From positions 1 through 43,719 of the forward strand of contig NZ_BJFL01000035.1 of the NCBI RefSeq assembly GCF_005405885.1: a stretch of DNA of 43,719 nucleotides. The letters are read 5' to 3'. Each line of letters opens with the position of its first letter. Within the stretch, counting starts at the first letter, position 1. This DNA is from Gandjariella thermophila (GTDB lineage: Bacteria; Actinomycetota; Actinomycetes; Mycobacteriales; Pseudonocardiaceae). Shown here one piece after another: positions 25,097 to 33,052 of the stretch. The notes below the pieces were generated by a model. The model made no database searches, was not told the DNA's origin, and saw nothing but the letters and a program-made list of their open reading frames with translations. The position numbers and the translations under genes were made by a program.

Positions 25097-25114
25097 CTGT
25101 GCCGACCGGCACAG
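25097..25114. promoter_or_regulatory. 18-bp palindrome CTGTGCCG-AC-CGGCACAG
   Basis: Perfect 8-bp arms around a 2-bp centre in non-coding DNA, about 700 bp before the cupredoxin gene. It could be an operator for an unknown dimeric regulator, or the stem of a short RNA. No gene starts within 100 bp on either strand except the doubtful 40-residue frame at 25125-25247, whose 3' end it follows. Confidence 0.4.
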
Positions 25115-25124
25115 GGGATCCCGT

Positions 25125-25247
25125 TCACCGTGGTGAAACAAATGGTTCGACGGGCCGGCGGGCAAGGTATTCGCGCAGCGTGCGGCGAACGTCGTTGGGT
25201 AGTCCGGACCAGCGTGACCCGCCGTCCCGGCGAACCCGGACGCTCAT
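25125..25247 (-). CDS. Possible 40-residue hypothetical protein
   Basis: ATG 25247 to TGA 25127-25125 reads a short, Arg- and Leu-rich peptide (WSGLPNDVRRTLREYLARRPVEPF in its middle). The composition looks protein-like (amphipathic helix), but there is no clear ribosome-binding site. It may be a remnant of a larger gene. Low confidence. Confidence 0.22.
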   Translation of the reverse strand: MSVRVRRDGGSRWSGLPNDVRRTLREYLARRPVEPFVSPR

Positions 25248-25739
25248 CCGAAACCCAAACAGCGGACTCCACGACATCACCTTTCCGGACCGTCAATAAG
25301 GCGTTTCACCAGTGACGACGTCGCACAGCGGGTCGCCTGCGAGGCTTCGCGAGCCATCAGCCGAATACTTGCCGCAAAATTCGAAAACGTTCCATAAAGA
25401 ACCAGATATCACAACTCGAAGAGTTCCCAGTGAAATGGATTTCACGGTCGAGTAACCGTCGAGAGATGCCACCGACATGGCTCCGCGTTGTATTGATCCG
25501 CACTGTCACGGGGATACGGATCCCCTGGCCCACCGCGGATATGAACGGGAGTCCGCATGGTCGAGTTTCGTCGCAGCGCAGCGGTTGCCGGCGAGGTCGA
25601 GTTCGTGCGCAACAGGGGTCCCCCCGGCGTGGCCCGATGACACGATCTTCACCACCTTCTTGGAGCAGTTCCGGGACTGGGCCCCCTGATCGCTGCACAA
25701 CCTGACAACTGATTATCACGTCGAAGTCTGTGTGTCCCC

Positions 25740-25788
25740 GGGCCCACCAGCCACCGCCTCCGCGGTGGCTTCTCCGCCGCTCGGGCCC
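25740..25788 (+). promoter_or_regulatory. Structured leader before the copper block
   Basis: A 9-bp stem, AGCCACCGC/GCGGTGGCT, with loop CTCC (25749-25770) is flanked by two GGGCCC copies (25740-25745 and 25783-25788) that can pair as an outer stem. It ends 20 bases before the GTG start at 25808, so it would shape the mRNA leader or act as an attenuator. Confidence 0.45.
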
Positions 25789-25807
25789 ACGACGAGAAGG
25801 GAAAAGT

Positions 25808-28777
25808 GTGCGCTCTCCCTATTCACCGCGCATACCCGCGTCCCGGAGATTCCGGATACGCCGGCTCCGGTCGCGCCTGGTGGCGGCAGCCTCGGCAGTC
25901 GCGCTCAGCGTGCTGGGCGTCGGCCTGGCCGCACCGACGGCGTCCGCCGCCACGCAGACGGTGTCGATCCAGAACCTCCAGTACAACCCGCCGTCGATCA
26001 CCGTGAATGTCGGCGACACCGTGGTCTGGTCCAACGACGAGACCTCCAACACCACGCACAGCGTGACCGGAGACCCGCTCAACTCACCGGACCTGCCGCA
26101 AGGAGCGAAGTACTCGTTCACCTTCACGTCACCGGGGACGTACGGCTACCACTGTCGCTTCCATCCGGACATGCAGGGCCAGGTGGTCGTCAACGGCGGT
26201 GGCGGCGGAACAACGACCACGGCTCCACCGCCCACGTCCACGGGCACGTCGGCGCCGCCGACGTCGACGACCTCCGCCACCACCGCGGCACCGCCCACGA
26301 CCACCGGGGGCGGCAGTGGCGGCGGTGGCAGCACCTCCTCGCCGACCGGTGGTGGGCTGCCGGTGGGTGCCGGCCCGGCGCCGGTGTCGTTCCAGCTCAC
26401 CGACAACAACGGGTCCTGGTACGACACGCACCTGAACCTGGGCCCGCTGGGTGGGCAGTCGCTGGCGGTCGCCGAGCTGCCGAGGGTCAACCTCAACCAG
26501 ACCACCGGTGGTGTCGGCGGGATCAACCCGACCGGCATCGTGCCCAGCTCGAGCACGCCACCGACGTCCAGCTCGAGCACCGGTAGCGGCGGGCTGCCCG
26601 GCCTGCCCGGGGCCGGCTCGGGGTCCGGCGGCGGGTTGTCCCTCGGCGCGGCCTCCGGCGGCACGGCATCCAGCGGCTCGGCGCCGGCCGCGCCGGGTTC
26701 GACCGGGTCGCTGATCGGCTCAGTGCTCGGCGGCGGCAGCCTGCCGTTGCTGGGCGGCGGCAGCGTGCCGGTGCTCGGTAGCGGCCTGCTGGGTGGCGAC
26801 GCGACGAAGGGGCTGCTCGGCATCGGATCATCGTCTCCCGCCTCGGCGCTGGGGCTGAACGTGGCCGCGATGCGGACCGCGATCAGCCAGTTGCTACCCG
26901 CCGGCGACCCGAACATCGCCCGGTCCAACGCGATCCTCACCGAGTTCAGCAAGGAGGTGGCGGCCCAACCCGCCGGTGTCCCGCTCAACATCGGCTCCCT
27001 GCCGATCGGTCCCGACCTGCAGGGTCTGCTGGCCGACGCGCAGAAGTGGGCGACCAACACGGTCAGCCTGCCGGTGACGGCGAACTTCGAGATCAAGGCG
27101 CCTCAGGCGGCGTCAGCGCACACCATCACGAGCCTGATCTGGCCGGAGGGAGCCAAGGGCTTCCCGTTCGACGAGCCCGGCGCGTTCGTCGGCCAGACCA
27201 GCGTGCAGTTGACCGAGCCGGGCCTGTACGCCTTCGCGTGCAAGATCCACCCGTACATGCTCGGTGCCATCGTGGTCGACGACCCGCTCACTCCGGGCCT
27301 CGACTTCGGCAAGAAGCTGCGGGTGAACAGCAGGGCGCTGGACGTTCCCTCGAACGCCGACGTGATCATGCAGTTGGTGGACAAGTTCTTCACCATCACC
27401 GTGCCGAGCAACTGGCAGCACTTCAGCGACACCCAGGACACCACATGGGATCCGTCGTTCCCGCCGGCACCGATCCTCACCTACAACTCCGACGGAAACC
27501 CGGAGCTGATCCCCAGCCTGGACCAGTTCTTCAAGGGCAAGTTCCAGACCCCGAAAACCCTGCCGGCCACCAAGACCCGGCCGGCGACACCGGGTGTCGG
27601 CGAGGTCTGGATCGACACGGAAATGGAGGAGTACGCGCACAAGACCAAGGTCGGCGCGGTCACCAAGATCAATACCCAGAACTGGGACGTCGAACGCAAG
27701 GTGGCGTTGCCGCAGGTCAACATGAACAACCCGCACAACAACTGGACCGACAAGAACGAGAAGTACATCTACGTCAACGAGTGGTTCAACAACAAGACGG
27801 ACGTCTTCGACCGGGCCACCGGCGCCTTCGTCCGGCAGATCGAAGTCGGGCCTGATCCCTCGCACGTGATGACCCGGACCGACACCGACCAGCTCCACGT
27901 CGCGATCAACGGTGGTAGCGCGGTGATGGAGTTGGCGCCGGGCGCCACCAAGATCGATCGGCGAATACCGGTGCAGGGACCGGGCGAGAAGATCGCCCAC
28001 CCGCACGCGCACTGGATGACCGGCGACGGCAAGACGATGATCACGCCGAACGTCAACACCTACGACGCCACCGTGGTGGACATCCCGAGCGGCAACATCC
28101 GCAAGGAGCAGACCAGTGAGTTGCCGATCGCCTCGGGAATGACACCGGACGGATCGAAGGCGTACGAGGCGGACTTCCTCGGCATGTCCGTCTCCTGCAT
28201 CTCCCTGCAGGCCAACGCCTGCGTGGACGGCAGCTCGAAGGTCCACCACAAGGAGATCGACCTCTGGAAGAACTACGACCCGGTGAAGGGAGCCAATGGG
28301 CCGTTCGGTGGCCTGGACATCCAGATTCCGGTGGCCCCGGACAACTCGGCGGTCCTGGTCGCCAACACCCTGACCGGCAACATCACGGTGATCGACCCGA
28401 AGACCGACGAGATCGTCAAGTGGCTGCCCTGTGACGCCGGCTGTCACGGCATCAACTTCGGGGCGAAGAAGGGCGGCGGCTACTACGCCTACGTGACGAG
28501 CAAGTTCTCCAACGCGATGGAGATCATCGACACCGACCCGAACGGCGACGGCGACCCGTCCGACGCCACGGTGGTCGGCAAGATGACCGTCTCCGGTGGT
28601 CCCAACACCCAGACGGACGACCAGATCAGCAATTACGCGGGATACGGCGGCATGGGTGTGCTGCCCATTCCGCTGGCCTACGAGGGCTGGGTCGAGAAGG
28701 CACCGAGCAACCCGATCAACGACCAGCTCACCTGCCGCCAGCGGAACCCGGTGAAGTACCAGCAGGTCTGCCAGTGA
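25808..28777 (+). CDS. Secreted tandem-cupredoxin and beta-propeller protein
   Basis: A 989-residue exported protein; GTG 25808 follows GAAGGGAAAA. The signal peptide ends near PTASA (residue 47). Cupredoxin 1 (about 48-128) has the type 1 copper ligands His84, Cys116, His119 and Met122. A Thr/Pro- and Gly/Ser-rich linker and a Gly/Leu-rich region follow (about 130-380). Cupredoxin 2 has His438, Cys478, His481 and Met484. From about residue 595 to 960 comes a YVTN-like beta-propeller with several His motifs (NNPHNNW, DPSHVM, HPHAHW at 731-736, CDAGCHGINFG). The propeller plus cupredoxin combination recalls nitrous oxide reductase, but the order is reversed and the copper sites are mononuclear. 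Likely role: extracytoplasmic copper-dependent electron transfer or copper storage, with the neighbouring multicopper oxidase as partner (inference). Confidence 0.88.
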   Translation: MRSPYSPRIPASRRFRIRRLRSRLVAAASAVALSVLGVGLAAPTASAATQTVSIQNLQYNPPSITVNVGDTVVWSNDETSNTTHSVTGDPLNSPDLPQGAKYSFTFTSPGTYGYHCRFHPDMQGQVVVNGGGGGTTTTAPPPTSTGTSAPPTSTTSATTAAPPTTTGGGSGGGGSTSSPTGGGLPVGAGPAPVSFQLTDNNGSWYDTHLNLGPLGGQSLAVAELPRVNLNQTTGGVGGINPTGIVPSSSTPPTSSSSTGSGGLPGLPGAGSGSGGGLSLGAASGGTASSGSAPAAPGSTGSLIGSVLGGGSLPLLGGGSVPVLGSGLLGGDATKGLLGIGSSSPASALGLNVAAMRTAISQLLPAGDPNIARSNAILTEFSKEVAAQPAGVPLNIGSLPIGPDLQGLLADAQKWATNTVSLPVTANFEIKAPQAASAHTITSLIWPEGAKGFPFDEPGAFVGQTSVQLTEPGLYAFACKIHPYMLGAIVVDDPLTPGLDFGKKLRVNSRALDVPSNADVIMQLVDKFFTITVPSNWQHFSDTQDTTWDPSFPPAPILTYNSDGNPELIPSLDQFFKGKFQTPKTLPATKTRPATPGVGEVWIDTEMEEYAHKTKVGAVTKINTQNWDVERKVALPQVNMNNPHNNWTDKNEKYIYVNEWFNNKTDVFDRATGAFVRQIEVGPDPSHVMTRTDTDQLHVAINGGSAVMELAPGATKIDRRIPVQGPGEKIAHPHAHWMTGDGKTMITPNVNTYDATVVDIPSGNIRKEQTSELPIASGMTPDGSKAYEADFLGMSVSCISLQANACVDGSSKVHHKEIDLWKNYDPVKGANGPFGGLDIQIPVAPDNSAVLVANTLTGNITVIDPKTDEIVKWLPCDAGCHGINFGAKKGGGYYAYVTSKFSNAMEIIDTDPNGDGDPSDATVVGKMTVSGGPNTQTDDQISNYAGYGGMGVLPIPLAYEGWVEKAPSNPINDQLTCRQRNPVKYQQVCQ

Positions 28778-28878
28778 CGGCGACCCTTCCGGCGGCATCC
28801 ACACCGTTGTCGACGCCGCCGGCACCGGTTCCGCCGCTCACGGCCGGCTGACCGGGAACCGAGCCGGCGAACGGTGGT

Positions 28879-28908
28879 GGGGAAGCGTCCCACCCGGGGC
28901 GCTTCCCC
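28879..28908 (+). terminator. Hairpin between cupredoxin-propeller and oxidase genes
   Basis: A perfect 9-bp stem, GGGGAAGCG/CGCTTCCCC, with a 12-base loop, lies in the 161-bp spacer, 31 bases before the next ATG (28939). It could be a terminator, an attenuator, or an RNA-processing or stability element. No U tract. Confidence 0.6.
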
Positions 28909-28938
28909 ATCCCGTGCGGGCCATACGAAGGGAAAGTC

Positions 28939-30306
28939 ATGCGTTTTCCACAGCGACGGCGCGCGTTCTTGGTTCGGATGTTCCGCCGGGGCGACCCCAG
29001 GACCCCACGGCTGATCGCGCTGGGCATGGCGTTCGTGTTCGCCACGGCCGGGGCCGGCGCGCTGGCACCGGCGGCGTCCGCCGCGGTCCACACGGTGCCG
29101 CTGAGCAGCCTGCGGGAGCACCCCGGCACGCTGAACGTGGCCGTCGGTGACACGGTGACCTGGGTCAACGACCTCGGCGACGGCTCGCCCCAGTCCGTGA
29201 CCGGCGGCGTGCTGAACTCGCCGGAACTGCCGCAGGGCGCCACCTATTCCTACACGTTCACCGGGCCCGGCACGTACGCCTACCGGTCCCGGTTCGCCCA
29301 GGACCTGCTCGGCCAGGTCGTGGTGGCCGGAGCCAACCCGGCGACCGGCGTGCTGCCGCCGAACATCCTGTCGCCGCCGAACCTGCCCGGGGTGGGCGGT
29401 ATCGCGCCCGTCGCGGGCGGCGACGGCCAGGCCAGGGATCTCGGTGACGGCACGCAGTTGGCGCCGTACCGGGTGGTGGACGGGGTGAAGGTGTTCACTC
29501 TGGACGCCGCGCCGATGAACCTCGAGGTGTCGCCCGGCAAGGTGCGCCAGGCGTACGCCTTCAACGGACTGGTGCCCGGCCCGGTGATCCGGGTGAACGA
29601 GGGTGACCGGATACGGGTCGTCGTCAGGAACCACCTGCCCGAGCCCACCTCGGTGCACTGGCACGGCATGCAACTGCCCAACGACCAGGACGGCGTGCCC
29701 GACCTGACCCAGCAGGCGATCGAGCCCGGCCAGACGTACACGTACGAGTTCACCGCGGTGAGTCCCGGAACGCACTGGTACCACTCGCACATGGACGGCG
29801 ACCAGGAGGGAAGGGGGCTGTACGGCGCACTCGAAGTGGTGCCGAGGGGCGGTGACATCCCGGCCGACCGGGACTACCGCCTGATGATCGGCGACGGTCC
29901 GCTCGGGTTCGTCTTCAACGGCAAGAGCTTCCCGTCCACCACCCAACTCGTCGCGCGGGTCGGCGAGCGGGTGCACATCCGACTGATCGGAACCGGGCCG
30001 GAGATGATCCACCCCATTCACGTCCACGGTGGCTACTTCACCGTGGTCGCGCAGGACGGGCGGCCGCTGAAGGTGCCACAGGAGATGGACACCGTGAACG
30101 TCGGTGTCGGGCAGACCTACGACATCATCTTCGTTCCCCAGAATCCCGGGAAGTGGATGATCCACTGCCACATCTTCTCGCATTCCGAATCGGCGCAGGG
30201 GATGACCGGGCTGGTCACCATCCTCCAGGTCGATCCGGCCGCGGTGCCGGTGCCGACGCTGCCCTCACTGCCGCCCATCCTGCCGGGAACCACCGGGCAG
30301 GGCTGA
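28939..30306 (+). CDS. Two-domain multicopper oxidase with a copper-less cupredoxin-like N-terminal domain
   Basis: A 455-residue exported protein; the signal peptide ends near PAASA (residue 48). Residues 50-130 align closely with cupredoxin 1 of the preceding protein (shared VGDT, SVTG, LNSP, LPQGA, GTYAY and GQVVV). All four copper ligands are replaced: Gln85, Ser117, Ala120, Leu123. The oxidase core follows, with all four copper motifs: HWHG (His240, 242), HWYHSH (279-284), HPIHVH (358-363) and HCHIFSH (409-415) with a later Met. With about 300 residues it is a two-domain, small-laccase-like oxidase, so it should trimerise to form the type 2/3 copper centre. Substrate could be Cu(I), phenols, or electrons from the neighbouring cupredoxins. 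Confidence 0.92.
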   Translation: MRFPQRRRAFLVRMFRRGDPRTPRLIALGMAFVFATAGAGALAPAASAAVHTVPLSSLREHPGTLNVAVGDTVTWVNDLGDGSPQSVTGGVLNSPELPQGATYSYTFTGPGTYAYRSRFAQDLLGQVVVAGANPATGVLPPNILSPPNLPGVGGIAPVAGGDGQARDLGDGTQLAPYRVVDGVKVFTLDAAPMNLEVSPGKVRQAYAFNGLVPGPVIRVNEGDRIRVVVRNHLPEPTSVHWHGMQLPNDQDGVPDLTQQAIEPGQTYTYEFTAVSPGTHWYHSHMDGDQEGRGLYGALEVVPRGGDIPADRDYRLMIGDGPLGFVFNGKSFPSTTQLVARVGERVHIRLIGTGPEMIHPIHVHGGYFTVVAQDGRPLKVPQEMDTVNVGVGQTYDIIFVPQNPGKWMIHCHIFSHSESAQGMTGLVTILQVDPAAVPVPTLPSLPPILPGTTGQG

Positions 30307-30313
30307 CCGGCGG

Positions 30314-30347
30314 GCGTGCGGCGGCGTCGACGATCGCCGCCGCACGC
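30314..30347 (+). terminator. Strong hairpin after the multicopper oxidase
   Basis: A perfect 13-bp stem, GCGTGCGGCGGCG/CGCCGCCGCACGC, with an 8-base loop, starting 8 bases after the oxidase stop and ending 24 bases before the ycnI-like ATG. Terminator or attenuator; the next gene would otherwise be in the same operon. Confidence 0.7.
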
Positions 30348-30370
30348 CAGGCAACCAGGAAAGGACCGAG

Positions 30371-31099
30371 ATGTCACAGCGTTTCCTGCCGAGTCGCGTT
30401 CCGGCCGGCCGGCGGTTGGTCGGCGCGGTGATCGGGGTCGCGGGTGCGTTCCTGCTTCAGCCACTGGCCTGGGCACACGTCACCGTCAACCCGAACACCG
30501 CCGTGCCGGGCGGCTACGCCAAGGAGTCGTTCCGGGTGCCCAACGAGCGGGACGACGCCTCCACCGTGCAGGTGGAGGTGGTCTTCCCGACCGATCATCC
30601 GCTGCCGTCGGTGTCCGTCGCCGACGTGCCCGGCTGGACCTCGACGGTGCAGAAGCAGAAGCTGCCCGCTCCGGTGAAGACCGACGACGGGGAGGTCACC
30701 GAGGCGGTCACGTCGGTGATCTGGCGCGGCGGGGCCGTGGAACCCGGGCACTTCCAGGAGTTCTCCGTCTCCGTCGGGCCGATCCCCGAGGACACCGACC
30801 GGCTGGTGTTCAAGGCGCTACAGACCTATTCGGACGGTTCCGTGGTGCGGTGGATCGACGTCCCGCAGGGCGGCGGTCCCGAACCCGAGCACCCCGCTCC
30901 CGTGCTGGAGGTGCATGCGCCCGCGGCACCGCCCGCTCCGCCGGCGCAACCCGATGTGCTGGCCCGCACCCTCGGCGGGGCCGGCATGCTCGCCGGGCTC
31001 GGCGCGCTCGCCTGGGTGGTGCTCGGCGGCTCCCGAGCACCGCGCCCGCCGCGGACCAAGCCGGAACCGCACGCCGGCAAGGTCAAGGTCCGCACCTGA
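30371..31099 (+). CDS. YcnI-family copper-binding protein (DUF1775)
   Basis: A 242-residue exported protein. The signal peptide ends before AHVTVNP, so the mature protein begins with (or next to) the His that binds Cu(II) in the family. The conserved core includes the Trp segment VPGWTSTVQKQ, VIWRGGAVEPGHFQEFSVSVGPIP and FKALQTYSDGSVVRWID. A Pro-rich spacer and one C-terminal membrane helix (LGGAGMLAGLGALAWVVLGG) anchor it. YcnI-like genes normally sit beside CopC/CopD, as here, and are thought to act in copper delivery outside the membrane. Spaced by strong hairpins on both sides. Confidence 0.93.
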   Translation: MSQRFLPSRVPAGRRLVGAVIGVAGAFLLQPLAWAHVTVNPNTAVPGGYAKESFRVPNERDDASTVQVEVVFPTDHPLPSVSVADVPGWTSTVQKQKLPAPVKTDDGEVTEAVTSVIWRGGAVEPGHFQEFSVSVGPIPEDTDRLVFKALQTYSDGSVVRWIDVPQGGGPEPEHPAPVLEVHAPAAPPAPPAQPDVLARTLGGAGMLAGLGALAWVVLGGSRAPRPPRTKPEPHAGKVKVRT

Positions 31100-31102
31100 A
31101 CC

Positions 31103-31145
31103 GGCGGTGGCGCCCGGCCTCCCCTCCCGGCCGGGCGCCACCGCC
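31103..31145 (+). terminator. Very strong hairpin after ycnI
   Basis: A perfect 17-bp stem, GGCGGTGGCGCCCGGCC paired with its complement, with a 9-base pyrimidine loop (TCCCCTCCC). It starts right after the ycnI stop and ends 48 bases before the CopC-CopD ATG. Confidence 0.75.
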
Positions 31146-31192
31146 CACCTCCGTCGTCCCGACCGGCTCGACCGTCCCGAATGGAGGGACCC

Positions 31193-32989
31193 ATGCCACG
31201 CAGCGGCCGCGCACGGAAGCTGATCGGAGCGTTCCTCGCCGTCCTGCTGGCCGGGCTGGCCATGACCGTCACCGCCGCGCCGGCCTCCGCGCACGCCATC
31301 GTGGTCTCCACCGACCCGGCCAACTACCGGGTACTCGACTTCTCGCCGCCCGTGGTGTCCATGCAGTTCAGCGAGCCGATCGAGGTGGGTCTCGCTGGGC
31401 TGCGGCTGATCGACCCGCAGGGCACGGACATCAGGATCGGCCAACTCGGCCACGCGAACGGCAAATCGGAGACCATCGCAGCGGCCGTGCCGGACGTGCT
31501 GGAGAACGGTACGTACACGGTGGTCTGGCACGTCGTGTCCGCGGACACCCACCCGGTGCAGGGCGCGTTCACCTTCAGCGTGGGCGAGGCGTCCGCGTCG
31601 GGCGCGCCCGAACTGGCCGGAGGCGGCGCCGATCCGGTGCTGGCCACCGTCTATACCGCGGTGCGCTGGGTGGGCTTCGCCGGCCTTGCCCTGCTGGTCG
31701 GGTCCGCGTTCTTCGTGGCATGGTGCTGGCCCGGCGCCGCCGACCGCCGCAGGGCTCGCCTGCTGTTCTGGTCCGGATGGGGCGGTCTGCTCGCCGCCAC
31801 CGCGGGCACGCTGCTGCTCTACGGTCCGTACGCGGTCGGCCGGTCCATCGCCGCGGTCGCCGACCCCGCGGCGCTGGGCACCGCGCTCGGCACCCGGATG
31901 GGCCTGATGCAGGTCCTCCGCGCGCTGCTGCTGGGCGTCGCCGCGGCCGGGGCGCTGTGGTATCCGCGGGCGTCCCGGCGTCGCCAGGACGCCGGGGCGA
32001 AGCCCCCGGACCACCGGGACCGCATTCGGCCGGCGGCGGTGGTGCTCGGCTTCGCGGTCGCCCTGGCCGCCACCTGGAGCCTGGCCACGCACAGCGCGGC
32101 CGGCGCGCAGGTGGCGCTGGCGCTGCCGATCGACGTGGTGCACCTGGTCGCCATGGCCGTCTGGTTGGGCGGGCTGGCCGCCGTCGGCGCGGCACTGCTG
32201 CCCTCCGGCGACCTGGCGGCCATGCGGCTGGCTCTGCCCCGGTTCTCCCGCACCGCGCTGGTCTGCGTCGGGCTGCTCCTCGCCACCGGGACCTACCAGG
32301 CGTGGCGCGAGGTGGGCACGCCGTCGGCGCTGTTCGGCACCACCTACGGCAAGGTGCTCGTCGGCAAGGTGGTGCTGGCCGCGGTGCTGGTGGCGCTCGG
32401 TGCCGCCGCGCGGCGCTGGGTGCGGCGGCACTACGGGTTCGCCATCGTCACGATCAGCGACAAGCGCCGCGCCCGGCGCGGCCCCGGTGACGCCGAGGTG
32501 ACCCGGTTCCGCCGGGTGGTCGCGGTGGAGGCGGCGATCGCCGCGGTGCTGCTCGGCCTGACCGCCTTCCTGGTCAACGCCGAGCCGGCGCGCGCCGAGC
32601 AGGCCAGCGAGCGCGCCGCCGTGCAGGGCGGCGCCGCCGGTGGGCCGGCGAACCTGGCCGTACCGTTCGACACCGGCGGCGGACCGGCCGGGCGCGGCCA
32701 ACTCGCCCTCGTGCTGCTGCCGGGCCAGGTCGGCCCGAACGAGATCCACCTGTCCGTGCTGGACGCGGACGGCGGCCCGAAGAGCGTTGCCGAACTGCGT
32801 GTCCAGCTTTCCCTGCCCGACCGCCGGATCGGCCCGCTCCCGGTGCCGTTGCAGTACGCCGGTGCGCCCGGCCACTACGTCGGCGGGGGCGTGCGGATTC
32901 CGCTGCCCGGGAACTGGGAACTCGCGCTGACCGTCCGGACCTCGGAGGTGGACGAGACCACCGTTCGCGTCCCGGTGAGCGTCAGATGA
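31193..32989 (+). CDS. CopC-CopD fusion, copper resistance/uptake protein
   Basis: A 598-residue protein; ATG 31193 follows GGAGGGACCC and is preferred over ATG 31181, which overlaps the ribosome-binding site. The signal peptide ends at ASAHAIVVSTDPA, placing the CopC copper-binding His at the mature N-terminus; the second site is ADTHPVQGAFTF. The CopC barrel (about to residue 130) leads into an eight- or nine-helix CopD domain (VRWVGFAGLALLVGSAFFVAWCW ... VVHLVAMAVWLGGLAAVGAALL ... GKVLVGKVVLAAVLVALGAA) and a C-terminal extracytoplasmic beta domain of about 130 residues ending VDETTVRVPVSVR. It is thought to bind and move copper across the membrane, possibly inwards for cuproenzyme maturation. 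Confidence 0.94.
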   Translation: MPRSGRARKLIGAFLAVLLAGLAMTVTAAPASAHAIVVSTDPANYRVLDFSPPVVSMQFSEPIEVGLAGLRLIDPQGTDIRIGQLGHANGKSETIAAAVPDVLENGTYTVVWHVVSADTHPVQGAFTFSVGEASASGAPELAGGGADPVLATVYTAVRWVGFAGLALLVGSAFFVAWCWPGAADRRRARLLFWSGWGGLLAATAGTLLLYGPYAVGRSIAAVADPAALGTALGTRMGLMQVLRALLLGVAAAGALWYPRASRRRQDAGAKPPDHRDRIRPAAVVLGFAVALAATWSLATHSAAGAQVALALPIDVVHLVAMAVWLGGLAAVGAALLPSGDLAAMRLALPRFSRTALVCVGLLLATGTYQAWREVGTPSALFGTTYGKVLVGKVVLAAVLVALGAAARRWVRRHYGFAIVTISDKRRARRGPGDAEVTRFRRVVAVEAAIAAVLLGLTAFLVNAEPARAEQASERAAVQGGAAGGPANLAVPFDTGGGPAGRGQLALVLLPGQVGPNEIHLSVLDADGGPKSVAELRVQLSLPDRRIGPLPVPLQYAGAPGHYVGGGVRIPLPGNWELALTVRTSEVDETTVRVPVSVR

Positions 32990-33052
32990 CCCGGATCAGC
33001 AGACGTGCGGCATCCGTAAAACGCCGGCAATGGTGGTGAAAAGGGAAGGCGG

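Larger units (their letters stand above)
24768..25807. other. 1 kb stretch without a convincing gene
   Basis: Between the divergent mmpS-like and cupredoxin genes no frame has good codon statistics. It contains a 14-bp palindrome (24855-24868), an 18-bp palindrome (25097-25114), a possible 40-residue minus-strand frame (25125-25247) and a leader hairpin (25740-25788). Around 25560-25690 two overlapping plus-strand frames (VEFVRNRGPPG and FTTFLEQFRDWAP) look like a shifted remnant of a DUF397-type small protein; I am not sure of this. The stretch 25300-25700 is somewhat richer in A and T than its surroundings. Confidence 0.6.

Noticed and set aside
25477-25689. A 70-codon plus-strand frame before the copper block
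   Set aside because: Only its last 15 residues look protein-like, the rest does not, and no ribosome-binding site is present; at most a remnant.
25808-28777. Calling the cupredoxin-propeller protein a nitrous oxide reductase
   Set aside because: It lacks the two-Cys CuA motif and the characteristic seven-His arrangement cannot be confirmed by eye; no nos accessory genes are nearby.
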